Virus record (IMG/VR): IMGVR_UViG_3300032223_001809 | Coordinates: 1 to 20,225 of that record | DNA from: a virus | Length of the DNA: 20,225 bases | Direction: 5' to 3' (one strand) | In this document: positions 1 to 5,360 of the stretch, piece by piece | Numbering within the stretch: position 1 is the stretch's first letter | Layout: each line of letters begins with the position of its first letter | Translations under genes and position numbers: made by a program | Notes under the pieces: generated by a model | What the model saw: only the letters and a program-made list of their open reading frames with translations | Databases searched by the model: none | Told to the model about the DNA's origin: nothing

Positions 1-52
1 AGGCGGGGGCTGCAACGCACAATACGGCAGCGGTGAGCAGGTATCGGTTCAT
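1..52 (-). CDS. 5' end of a secreted or membrane protein (partial)
   Basis: Only the first 17 codons lie in the window, reading MNRYLLTAAVLCVAAPA and running off the left edge. A basic N-terminus (N-R) followed by a hydrophobic, Ala-rich core looks like a Sec signal peptide. The ATG at 52-50 overlaps the TGA of the RuvC-like gene as ATGA, so it is the next gene of the same leftward operon and probably translationally coupled. Its function cannot be seen. A phage lysis or cell-envelope protein is possible but that is only a guess. Confidence 0.6.
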   Translation of the reverse strand, partial: MNRYLLTAAVLCVAAPA

Positions 53-528
53 AGGCTTTCCTTTTGTGTTGCGCCATATTTGGCAATTAACGCGGCATCG
101 CTTCTACCATCGTCCTTCTTGCGTTGGAATAGCTCCGCGCTGGCCGGGAATAGCTGCATGGCCCGCTCCCGGCTGCCGTCCTTGCCGTCCCTGACGCCCA
201 TAGCCTTCTGCCATGCCTGGGGCGTGACAAGCGTGGTTGGGATGTCATAGGCCGCCAGGACGCCTTCTATGATGCCAGCAGAGCGGCCAAAGCTGAACAC
301 GCTGCTGACGCCTTGACCGGCCATGGCATTGACCTTCTCTAGGAATGCCGCCTCGGCATGGCGTTTAATCACGATGGCCGCGACTAGCTGGGCGGAGACT
401 TCCCGCTTTTCCTTGCAGTTCCGCATGACGGTCACGGTGGGCATATCCTCCACCGCGATGATGCCGGTCTTGGTGTCCAAGAACGCCAACGCACCTGACA
501 GGCCGGGGTCTATGCCTAGGATAATCAT
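49..528 (-). CDS. RuvC-like Holliday junction resolvase (RNase H fold)
   Basis: This is a 159-aa protein of the size usual for RuvC-type resolvases, which cut four-way DNA junctions as metal-dependent dimers. Visible motifs are the first beta strand with catalytic Asp (IILGIDPG, D7), a second acidic residue in FLEKV (E64), and a C-terminal acidic helix KKDDGRSDAALIA (D139/D140 and D144). These match the RuvC catalytic tetrad pattern. In phages such enzymes resolve branched replication intermediates before packaging, which fits a genome that also carries a Rad52-type annealase (5357-6085). The start is supported by GGAGG four bases before the ATG. The gene belongs to the leftward operon, and its stop overlaps the next start. 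Confidence 0.85.
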   Translation of the reverse strand: MIILGIDPGLSGALAFLDTKTGIIAVEDMPTVTVMRNCKEKREVSAQLVAAIVIKRHAEAAFLEKVNAMAGQGVSSVFSFGRSAGIIEGVLAAYDIPTTLVTPQAWQKAMGVRDGKDGSRERAMQLFPASAELFQRKKDDGRSDAALIAKYGATQKESL

Positions 529-548
529 TTTTCCTCCAGCGTTTTCAT
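525..548 (-). CDS. Seven-codon mini-ORF overlapping the resolvase start
   Basis: The frame reads MKTLEEK and ends in a TGA that forms ATGA with the resolvase start. It has a very good ribosome site (GAGGGAG, 5 nt spacing), and its own codons contain the Shine-Dalgarno of the resolvase gene. It could be a translational-coupling leader rather than a functional peptide. Chance is not excluded at this length. Confidence 0.3.
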   Translation of the reverse strand: MKTLEEK

Positions 549-558
549 GGCGGCTCCC

Positions 559-651
559 TCAAAAATCAAAATACTTGCGATGATATGTCAGCACGGCCCG
601 TGCGTGGCGCTTCGCATACCACCATCGAATTGACCGGATCAGATCGCGCAT
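559..651 (-). CDS. 30-aa basic peptide, unknown function
   Basis: An ATG 11 bases downstream of the PAPS-reductase-like stop opens a 30-codon frame (starts MRDLIRSIRWWYAKRHARA, ends YFDF). It is strongly basic, with 8 Lys/Arg plus 2 His against 2 Asp, and aromatic-rich; it could form an amphipathic helix. It fills what would otherwise be an unexplained gap of about 130 nt in a tightly packed operon, which is the main argument that it is real. The ribosome site is weak (AGGCGAG far upstream). No family recognised. Confidence 0.45.
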   Translation of the reverse strand: MRDLIRSIRWWYAKRHARAVLTYHRKYFDF

Positions 652-661
652 GGGGGCTCGC

Positions 662-1423
662 CTATGTTGCTGGTTGAATTGAAAGCTGGCGCCGAATGGC
701 GTCGCACATCAGGTCGCACTCCGGCGCGATGGGATTGGTCGTGGGCCAATCGGCAGGAATGTCGTCTATGAAAATCCGCTCATCGTTTATCCGGGTCAGG
801 CGCGCGCCCAGGCGGCGGGCGAGGGCCGCGGTCCGCGCGAACCCCTCCGGCATCATCTTCCGGTGGAGCGCCCAATAATCGGGCGAGGTAGCTTTGCCGC
901 ACCCAGACTTGAGGCAGTTGGCATTGGGAAAGCCCATCGCATAGGTGATGGGTTCCGCGATCCCGGCCCCTTGAAGCAGCGCAAGGCAATTTGCCTTTGA
1001 TAGGCCACGCTCGATCAGAGGCGCGCGGATCGTCAATTCAAAGAAATTCTCGCGCAAGTTCTTAAGGCGCTCAATGTCCCGCTTGTCATTGGTGTAGCCG
1101 AACAGGTGAATGTCATCGGGACGTTGGAAGTCTAAGCGCGGCTTGATTTTCAGCTCGCCGGTACACGGCGCACCATGATGGCCGGAGATAAAGCTGCGAT
1201 CATCCCATACATCCCAGGTGTCGTCGTATTCCTCATTCTTGAGGATTTCGACCTTCTGCCCGAACCAAACCTCGCAGTCGGCGCGGAAGCGGTGATTGTC
1301 CTCATGCTCGGAGCCGGTGTCGCATTGGGCAATGGTCAGCGGGCCGTCCAGCAGGGACAGCTTGGTCATAATGGCGCTGGCGGCACCACACGAAAACCAT
1401 GCGACTGTTCGGGCCAAGGTCAA
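662..1423 (-). CDS. Phage PAPS-reductase/DndC-like PP-loop protein
   Basis: This 253-aa protein belongs to the PP-loop ATP-pyrophosphatase superfamily, phosphoadenosine-phosphosulfate reductase branch. Near the N-terminus WFSCGAASA (residues 9-17) is the nucleotide-binding loop with a Cys in place of the usual second Gly/Ser. It is followed by an acidic QCDTGSEHED strand. GAPCTGELKIKP (84-95) matches the Cys-x3-LKxxP element of the family, and NCLKSGCGK (169-177) supplies further Cys; C236 and C240 could complete a metal or Fe-S site. Phage members are common but poorly characterised; relatives act in sulfur activation and phosphorothioate DNA modification. No other dnd gene is visible, so true sulfate reduction is unlikely and a nucleic-acid role is inferred. 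The listed start is TTG; a second TTG two codons later (1417) has better Shine-Dalgarno spacing from AAGGGAG. Confidence 0.75.
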   Translation of the reverse strand: MTLARTVAWFSCGAASAIMTKLSLLDGPLTIAQCDTGSEHEDNHRFRADCEVWFGQKVEILKNEEYDDTWDVWDDRSFISGHHGAPCTGELKIKPRLDFQRPDDIHLFGYTNDKRDIERLKNLRENFFELTIRAPLIERGLSKANCLALLQGAGIAEPITYAMGFPNANCLKSGCGKATSPDYWALHRKMMPEGFARTAALARRLGARLTRINDERIFIDDIPADWPTTNPIAPECDLMCDAIRRQLSIQPAT

Positions 1424-1431
1424 ACGCTCCC

Positions 1432-1728
1432 TTATTTCTCAGTTTGTTTCGTAGAACATTCCAGCGCGGCGTCGCACATTACCCGCCATTCGGCCTCTAT
1501 GATGTCCGTCAGCAGCGTCTCGCGCGTGTACCCGCGCGGATGCGCGGTTGTTCCGGCGTCCAGCATTGCTGGAGTGCAGTCGCGCATGGCGGCAATGGCG
1601 GCGCGGGCTGCAAGATGAAAAGCACTGCGCTCGGTGCTGTTTAATCTATCCCATGTCTGCGGGATAGCGGTCCAAGTATTAACTGAACCATGCATAGCTT
1701 TTGCCACTCGTTCAATCATGTTATTCAT
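1432..1728 (-). CDS. 98-aa phage protein, unknown function
   Basis: The protein starts MNNMIERVAKAM and contains an Ala-rich helical segment (AFHLAARAAIAAMR, about residues 37-50), then a C-terminal part with TLLTDIIEAEWRVM. This layout (IERVAKAM, then ARAAIAAMR) recurs in small uncharacterised phage proteins, but I assign no function. A good ribosome site (GGAG, 8 nt before ATG) supports the start. It sits 8 bases before the PAPS-reductase-like start and 21 bases after the stop of the Cys-rich gene, in the same leftward operon. Confidence 0.7.
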   Translation of the reverse strand: MNNMIERVAKAMHGSVNTWTAIPQTWDRLNSTERSAFHLAARAAIAAMRDCTPAMLDAGTTAHPRGYTRETLLTDIIEAEWRVMCDAALECSTKQTEK

Positions 1729-1749
1729 AACTTTATCTCCAGCGTTGTT

Positions 1750-1905
1750 TTATTCGTTCCTTGCATAAGGCCATTCGCACTGACGTGGCGATCCTTGATG
1801 GCATGGTTTTGCACCATCTTGGCAACGAGAGCAGTTATGATTACAAAAGATGCCTGACCGGGACGGATCAACATCGCGGGGATCAATCTTCTTCCTGTTG
1901 GTCAT
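1750..1905 (-). CDS. 51-aa cysteine-rich protein, putative zinc-binding
   Basis: A short frame with GAGG 5 nt before its ATG encodes 51 aa. Residues 20-43 contain C21, C25, C28, C35 and C43 with H23 and H36, the density expected of a small zinc-binding module (CNHNCSRCQDGAKPC). Similar Cys-rich mini-proteins occur near replication genes of many tailed phages; none is well characterised. It exactly fills the gap between the helicase-loader-like gene and the 98-aa gene. The opposite-strand frame over this interval has no ribosome site and is probably noise. Confidence 0.65.
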   Translation of the reverse strand: MTNRKKIDPRDVDPSRSGIFCNHNCSRCQDGAKPCHQGSPRQCEWPYARNE

Positions 1906-1921
1906 GCAAGCCTCATATTCG

Positions 1922-2302
1922 TCATTTCTGTGGCTTCCCTAAAAGTTTGTGGCGCTCAATTAACGACACCAGTTCAACCATTTCGTCTGCTGCCATCGCT
2001 CGCTGCTCAGTCAAATACTGGTTTTTTCCAGATACCCACCAGCTTGGAGGCGTTTCGATCAGGCCGAGCAATTGTCCTGGAAGGGGGAAAAACTTGCTTT
2101 CTGGGTTGCGCCTATAGGCAACAACTGCATTCCGAATGCTTTTCAGGGAATAATCCCTCAAATCCTCAAGGTAAGTCAGGTAAAATTGTCTTGCGGCCCC
2201 AGGCGTGAAATCTGGTCTCCAATACAGCACCGACAGTTTTGCCAATTCCTCGATGATAGCATCGTCCTTTTGCGTTATAGAAACGCGCTCTGCCTCAGTC
2301 AT
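1922..2302 (-). CDS. Putative phage replication partner (lambda P/helicase-loader-like)
   Basis: From the ATG at 2302 this is 126 aa. The body (LYWRPDFTPGAARQFYLTYL, then RRNPESKFFPLPGQLLGLI) has the helical pattern and the RFFPxPGQLL-type segment seen in small proteins encoded beside phage replication initiators, often compared with lambda P or DnaT-like loaders. That assignment is by resemblance and by position directly after the DUF1376 gene. The start is chosen because ATGACTGA overlaps the DUF1376 stop by 8 nt and GAGGAAG lies 8 nt upstream. An in-frame start further up (2425) would add 41 residues inside the neighbour and lacks a ribosome site. Confidence 0.6.
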   Translation of the reverse strand: MTEAERVSITQKDDAIIEELAKLSVLYWRPDFTPGAARQFYLTYLEDLRDYSLKSIRNAVVAYRRNPESKFFPLPGQLLGLIETPPSWWVSGKNQYLTEQRAMAADEMVELVSLIERHKLLGKPQK

Positions 2303-3032
2303 CGCTCGTGCTTCCTCGGCTATGGAGCGAATAAAGGACATTGAGGTTTTTATCGAGGTTGGTCGGCTTTCGTGCTGCGCCATTGGCAAACTCCTGTTTG
2401 ATTGGGAAAAGGCCGCGATATCCACAACGTGTGGACTGATCTAAAACTTTTCCAGGATCGTGGCCCTGATCCCGGAGGCGAGAAAGTTCCGATATTGCCA
2501 TTCCCTCGGCGCGGCCTTTGAGCGGAAACCGAAGCCCAACCCGCATTTCCTTGAAAGCCTCCCAAGATTGGTTTGGAATCCAATCCGGTAAAACCGCAAC
2601 AGCGGCTATATCTTTCTTCTTACTTACTTTAGATATGGGTGTGGCTTTAGATGTTGGAATTTCGTCGTGGTTTCGTTGAACGTCCGTTGAATTTCTATGT
2701 AATCTTTTCAAAGCACTAGCCTTCCCTGCGTCTGACCGCTGTGCCATCTTCCGTCTGACAGCATCGCGTTCATCTAAGAGCCTGCCGTTAGACCACCTGC
2801 CATCTTTCAACTTCCAGTAGGCCATGATGGTCGGCTTTATCCTCAACCACTGCCTAGCCGTCATGCGGCAATATCGGGCCAAAAGGTGGTCATCATCGGG
2901 AAGGTCATAAGTAGACGTTCGCCATGCCGTAAAAAGCAAAAGCAGAAACGCGCCATGTTCGATTGTAGTTAAATGCGTGGTATCGCCCAGGTAGGCGTCC
3001 GTCCACAATGGCAAAGCAGGAAATTCAGCCAA
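2295..3032 (-). CDS. DUF1376 (YdaU-type) replication initiation-like protein
   Basis: This 245-aa protein opens with FPALPLWTDAYLGDTTHLT and continues EHGAFLLLLFTAW, the diagnostic N-terminal domain of DUF1376 (about residues 1-100), a winged-helix-like fold found where lambdoid phages encode their O-type initiator. The middle is basic (RRKMAQRSDAGKASALKRL), followed by a low-complexity linker with KVSKKK and a C-terminal domain around PNQSWEAFKEMR. It probably binds the phage origin and works with the next gene. The start is TTG (3032-3030) with AAGGGG about 6 nt upstream. The frame stays open, without a conventional start codon, for over 100 nt further upstream; see findings. Confidence 0.8.
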   Translation of the reverse strand: MAEFPALPLWTDAYLGDTTHLTTIEHGAFLLLLFTAWRTSTYDLPDDDHLLARYCRMTARQWLRIKPTIMAYWKLKDGRWSNGRLLDERDAVRRKMAQRSDAGKASALKRLHRNSTDVQRNHDEIPTSKATPISKVSKKKDIAAVAVLPDWIPNQSWEAFKEMRVGLRFPLKGRAEGMAISELSRLRDQGHDPGKVLDQSTRCGYRGLFPIKQEFANGAARKPTNLDKNLNVLYSLHSRGSTSDD

Positions 3033-3040
3033 GTTGAGCC

Positions 3041-3092
3041 CCTTCGAGAAGGCAAAATGTGATCCGGTAAGCCCCCCCGAAACCCTCGAAGG
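3041..3092. repeat. 8-bp inverted repeat before the DUF1376 start
   Basis: CCTTCGAG (3041-3048) and CTCGAAGG (3085-3092) form a perfect 8-bp inverted repeat with a 36-nt interior that includes a run of seven C on the plus strand. It lies 9-60 nt upstream of the TTG start, so it could be a leader hairpin covering the Shine-Dalgarno (AAGGGG) or a protein-binding site. Confidence 0.4.
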
Positions 3093-3131
3093 AAGGAGGC
3101 AAGCGTAGCGAGCGCCTGTCCCGGTCTGGTC

Positions 3132-3161
3132 AATATACGCTAAAATGGTCGCTCATTGCAA
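3132..3161 (-). promoter_or_regulatory. Possible sigma70 promoter for the replication genes
   Basis: On the minus strand TTGCAA (3161-3156) and TATATT (3137-3132) are separated by 18 nt. They lie in the 177-nt non-coding gap between the 103-aa gene and the DUF1376 gene. The match is moderate and unverified. Confidence 0.3.
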
Positions 3162-3209
3162 TCAGAACCGCGCTGGCGGCAATTTATCCGGCCCAACCCG
3201 TCAAGCCTA

Positions 3210-3521
3210 TTACCTCCCCGCCATAAGCCTAGCCTTCGTAGGGCCTGTTATTGTGCTAGGATGGGTAGTGGGGCTGGCGGATACCATAACCCGCCGTGTG
3301 GGGGCTTCCCTGTTCGCCTCGTAGGCTTTTTGGATGGCTTCTTTCCTCAGAGAATTGGCCTTATCCCGGATATTTGCAATTGACCTTCCTGTCAGGGAAG
3401 CAATTTGACCAAAGCAGCAGGCCCGTTCGTGGGGGTCTAGTGTGTTTGCCGCCTCGATCCATAAAATTTCATGGGCCGCGTAGGCGATATCAACGCGCTG
3501 TCCAAATCTATCTACCGGCAT
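3210..3521 (-). CDS. 103-aa protein with possible SANT/HTH-like domain
   Basis: From ATG at 3521 the protein begins MPVDRFGQRVDIAYAAHEIL. The segment EILWIEAANTLDPHERACCF followed by IASLTGRSIANIRDKANSLR has the spacing of a three-helix DNA-binding unit: W in helix 1 and TGRS-xx-xI-xxKA in a recognition helix. This resembles the small SANT/Myb-like and GcrA-type N-terminal domains. It is a structural guess only. The C-terminal 30 residues are Pro/Thr-rich and probably disordered. The start overlaps the end of the 50-aa gene by 14 nt and has AAGG 9 nt upstream; an in-frame ATG at 3578 is the alternative. Confidence 0.6.
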   Translation of the reverse strand: MPVDRFGQRVDIAYAAHEILWIEAANTLDPHERACCFGQIASLTGRSIANIRDKANSLRKEAIQKAYEANREAPTRRVMVSASPTTHPSTITGPTKARLMAGR

Positions 3522-3660
3522 TTGATGCGGCCTTAACGAGTGCAAGATATTCAGCTTTTGGCAAAACGACAAATTCATCGGCTTGTGTGGCCTTAGGCAC
3601 GTTAACCGCTATTTTGAAATAGGGGTTTATGACCCGCAGCTTGGGCTTTGCCTTTGTCAT
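3508..3660 (-). CDS. 50-aa protein, antitoxin/regulator-like C-terminus
   Basis: An ATGA overlap with the GcrA-like stop (ATG 3660-3658, TGA 3659-3657) opens a 50-codon frame. The C-terminal part, DEFVVLPKAEYLALVKAA, is like the segment seen in small antitoxins and AbrB/Phd-associated regulators (VVLPxxEYxAL). No toxin gene lies beside it and the N-terminal dimerisation part is short, so a toxin-antitoxin role is not claimed. It bridges the otherwise empty 78-nt gap between two genes of the operon, which supports its reality. Confidence 0.55.
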   Translation of the reverse strand: MTKAKPKLRVINPYFKIAVNVPKATQADEFVVLPKAEYLALVKAASNAGR

Positions 3661-4085
3661 CTGGCCCGTGTCGCAGGCTTAACCCGTCCTATAGGGCGGT
3701 GAAAGGCGCAGAGGTTGTAAGCCTGGATTTTATGGCCACAACACCGCCAGTCACCGGCTAAAACATCGCCAGCAATCCATTTGCAGGAAGCGGTGTCGGG
3801 AAAGGTGTTAAGCGGGCCTATTGCCTCGGGTTCGCCAGAAAGAGCGGTTAACGGCTTTTCCTTGTTCTGAGACTTTGGGTAAGATGGATTTTTGCCGTCA
3901 GGCCAATTATATCGCGGGTGAGCAATATCAGTGGTGCGGGAAGGCAGTTTCATCCTAGAAACCAGCCCCATGACACTACTGCGGGTTCGCCCGGTTTTCT
4001 GCGCTATGACGCCAGCAGAAAAACCTTTGGCCCAAAGTAATTTGATTTGTTTCCGAATATCGTCCGGGACCAGCTTGCTACTCAT
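3657..4085 (-). CDS. GcrA-family transcriptional co-activator
   Basis: This 142-aa protein has both hallmarks of GcrA. The first is an N-terminal HTH (residues 5-46: IKLLWAKGFSAGVIAQKTGR then SSVMGLVSRMKLPSR). The second is a C-terminal Cys/His module, CKWIAGDVLAGDWRCCGHK then AYNLCAFH, with C101, C116, C126 and H129 in the family spacing. In alphaproteobacteria GcrA binds sigma70 domain 2 and promoters carrying methylated GANTC. The central segment (about 50-98) is a Pro-rich linker. At 142 aa it is a little shorter than typical chromosomal GcrA (about 170 aa). AGGGGGA 5 nt before the ATG supports the start, which overlaps the preceding gene by 8 nt. It probably redirects host RNA polymerase or modulates GcrA-dependent host genes (inference). 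Confidence 0.82.
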   Translation of the reverse strand: MSSKLVPDDIRKQIKLLWAKGFSAGVIAQKTGRTRSSVMGLVSRMKLPSRTTDIAHPRYNWPDGKNPSYPKSQNKEKPLTALSGEPEAIGPLNTFPDTASCKWIAGDVLAGDWRCCGHKIQAYNLCAFHRPIGRVKPATRAR

Positions 4086-4251
4086 GTTGTTCCCCCTGTG
4101 TGCGGAAACGTTCTGAGGCCTCTACATGAATAACCCGCTTAGATGGATGGCGCTCTATAACTAGTTCAGCGCGGAGACGGGCGGTTGTTTCTCGGCATTT
4201 GGGGGCGTCCATGAGGCGGAAACGGCGGGTGATGCTGTTAATGTGGATCAT
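4078..4251 (-). CDS. 57-aa basic protein, unknown function
   Basis: The frame starts at an ATG (4251-4249) that forms ATGA with the stop of the 65-aa gene, with GGGAG 3 nt upstream, and ends overlapping the GcrA-like start by 8 nt. The product (MIHINSITRRFRLMDAPKCR then ETTARLRAELVIERHPSKR) is Arg-rich with a predicted central helix. No family recognised. Perfect nesting between two genes by start-stop overlaps is the best evidence. Confidence 0.6.
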   Translation of the reverse strand: MIHINSITRRFRLMDAPKCRETTARLRAELVIERHPSKRVIHVEASERFRTQGEQHE

Positions 4252-4445
4252 TTCTCCCTCCTAACCCATACACCATCAGGATACCCCTCGGTGGTGAATG
4301 TTCGGCCCAGGAACCGGCCCAGGTGGCTGGCAATAGCCTTAAGGCTGTTTTGACTGGCCCCAGCGAAATAGACTGACTTGCCCCGTTTTAGGGCTGTAAT
4401 CCTGTCCTTATAGATGGGGGGACGGCCCCGGCGCGGCTTTTCCAT
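4248..4445 (-). CDS. 65-aa first gene of the leftward operon; small basic protein
   Basis: The product starts MEKPRRGRPPIYKDRITALK. The RRGRPP segment is an AT-hook-like minor-groove motif and the whole protein is basic, so DNA binding is plausible. The segment GKSVYFAGASQNSLKAIASH resembles the core of small phage regulators, but no family is assigned. There is no Shine-Dalgarno, and the predicted promoter (-10 at 4457-4452) puts the transcription start at or next to the A of this ATG, so the mRNA is probably leaderless. It is the most promoter-proximal gene on this side and could act on the adjacent divergent control region (inference). Confidence 0.6.
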   Translation of the reverse strand: MEKPRRGRPPIYKDRITALKRGKSVYFAGASQNSLKAIASHLGRFLGRTFTTEGYPDGVWVRREK

Positions 4446-4451
4446 GGGTGC

Positions 4452-4480
4452 ATCAAATAATAATTCAACTATTTTGTCAA
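4452..4480 (-). promoter_or_regulatory. Leftward early promoter (leaderless start)
   Basis: On the minus strand a perfect -35 TTGACA (4480-4475) is followed after 17 nt by TTTGAT (4457-4452), a 4/6 match to -10. Six bases separate the -10 from the ATG of the 65-aa gene, so the expected +1 falls on the start codon. Confidence 0.6.
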
Positions 4481-4483
4481 CTA
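4465..4483. repeat. Direct repeat TCAACTA in the divergent promoter region
   Basis: TCAACTA occurs at 4465-4471 and 4477-4483, a 12-nt period close to one helical turn, covering the -35 element of the leftward promoter. The arrangement suggests an operator for a regulator binding one DNA face. Confidence 0.4.
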
Positions 4484-4487
4484 GCTA

Positions 4488-4516
4488 TTGACCCGGCCAA
4501 ATTGGTTGAATAATCT
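4488..4516 (+). promoter_or_regulatory. Rightward early promoter
   Basis: TTGACC (4488-4493), a 17-nt spacer and TAATCT (4511-4516) form a good sigma70 promoter. It lies 26 nt before the first ATG (4543) of the rightward operon and only 7 nt from the -35 of the leftward promoter. Confidence 0.65.
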
Positions 4517-4542
4517 CCCATCAAGACAACAGGAGAACGAAT

Positions 4543-4611
4543 ATGCGCCAGATCACTTATTCCACCCTATTCGCCGATATCTTCCCCACGGCTGATATGG
4601 ATGTAGTCTAA
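4543..4611 (+). CDS. 22-aa leader ORF of the rightward operon
   Basis: The first ATG after the promoter has a strong ribosome site (AGGAG, 7 nt spacing) and encodes MRQITYSTLFADIFPTADMD plus VV. Its TAA overlaps the next ATG (TAATG). The next gene lacks a convincing Shine-Dalgarno, so this ORF probably delivers ribosomes to it by coupling. Whether the peptide itself acts is unknown. Confidence 0.5.
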   Translation: MRQITYSTLFADIFPTADMDVV

Positions 4612-4793
4612 TGTACTCATACGCCGCCGAAGCCTTCCAAGGCGACATGGAACAGTCCGGTTTTCTCACCCGCTCCGTTCCTCATACAGACAGAACCCGT
4701 GCTGTTGTAACTTGTGCCCTCCTAGAGGGCTTACCATTCACAAGGCTGGAAGGCCGGGTGACGTATAACTGGGTAGAAGGAATGGTGTTATGA
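4611..4793 (+). CDS. 60-aa early protein, unknown function
   Basis: The product starts MYSYAAEAFQGDMEQSGFLT and ends in RVTYNWVEGMVL. The first half is acidic and the middle (ACALL-type helix, TCALLEGLPF) may be helical. It is flanked by TAATG upstream and ATGA downstream, so it is embedded in a translationally coupled array. No family recognised. Confidence 0.6.
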   Translation: MYSYAAEAFQGDMEQSGFLTRSVPHTDRTRAVVTCALLEGLPFTRLEGRVTYNWVEGMVL

Positions 4794-4993
4794 CTAGCTC
4801 CCGACTCACATTCTACGCCAGCACCATCCGCACCCGCCAGCAAGCCGAAAGCGCCCGCGAGGATCGTGCCTATTGGGCAGCACAGGATCAGCAACCCACC
4901 GTTTGTTCTCGCTGCGGTGAGATTATGACAGACAAAGACGGTGCCGAGGGCTGCGAAGATCCATCCTGCCCGTATCTTGGAGGTGAACAATGA
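4790..4993 (+). CDS. 67-aa protein with C4 zinc-ribbon-like motif
   Basis: The N-terminal half (residues 1-36) is polar and probably helical (TRQQAESAREDRAYWAAQDQ). The C-terminal half has C39-x2-C42 and C55-x4-C60 (VCSRCGEI, GCEDPSCPYL), a four-cysteine set able to bind zinc. The domain is too small for an enzyme; a protein or nucleic-acid adaptor is likely. Start and stop both lie in ATGA overlaps with neighbours. Confidence 0.65.
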   Translation: MTSSRLTFYASTIRTRQQAESAREDRAYWAAQDQQPTVCSRCGEIMTDKDGAEGCEDPSCPYLGGEQ

Positions 4994-5130
4994 GACCTGA
5001 TATCAAATGGATTTCTCATCCGTGTTATTCTGAATCATCCGCTCCCAACCGCCGCTCAATTTGTATGGCTATTATATTGTCGGGTATTATAATTCTGGCA
5101 GGTATTCTTGCAGCGATAGGATGGGGCTGA
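4990..5130 (+). CDS. 46-aa single-pass membrane protein
   Basis: The ATG forms ATGA with the previous stop, and the frame ends in TGATG with the next start. Residues 1-24 are polar with one Cys; residues 25-43 (CMAIILSGIIILAGILAAIG) are a clear transmembrane helix ending just before the C-terminus. An N-in or N-out topology cannot be decided. Small early membrane peptides in phages often affect host envelope or superinfection, but nothing here specifies a role. This gene was previously hidden by a longer frame through the same region. Confidence 0.55.
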   Translation: MRPDIKWISHPCYSESSAPNRRSICMAIILSGIIILAGILAAIGWG

Positions 5131-5360
5131 TGCAGTGCCCAGATTGTAAACAACTTCGCCATGCCGGGGAATGCGAACCCCAGCCCACGGAACTGAATAT
5201 GCTGGAAGCTGCAAGAGACGTTACCTTCGGCAAATGGTGCAGGCTTATAGCCGATCTCCCCATTGTAGGCCGTACAGAAGAACAGCAGGGGCAGATTGAT
5301 GCGGCTAGGGCGTCGGCGCTGGAAGCCAGAAATCGTTATCTAGATGCAGGTGAAAAATGA
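5130..5360 (+). CDS. 76-aa protein with N-terminal Cys motif
   Basis: The start is set at 5130 (TGATG overlap), not at an upstream in-frame ATG (5061) that would run through the membrane-peptide gene. The product begins MQCPDCKQLRHAGECE with C3, C6 and C15, a half-ribbon that could bind metal with a partner. The rest is helical and charged (EEQQGQIDAARASALEARN). Its stop overlaps the Rad52-like start (ATGA), so it may be co-expressed in a fixed ratio with the annealase. Function unknown. Confidence 0.6.
   Translation: MQCPDCKQLRHAGECEPQPTELNMLEAARDVTFGKWCRLIADLPIVGRTEEQQGQIDAARASALEARNRYLDAGEK

Noticed and set aside
1761-2117. Plus-strand 118-codon open frame across the Cys-rich and helicase-loader-like genes
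   Set aside because: All surrounding genes are on the minus strand with ribosome sites and overlaps; this frame has no ribosome site and no recognisable domain.
5061-5129. Upstream in-frame extension of the 76-aa gene starting at 5061
   Set aside because: It would overlap almost half of the 46-aa membrane gene, while the TGATG junction at 5130 fits the coupled operon pattern.
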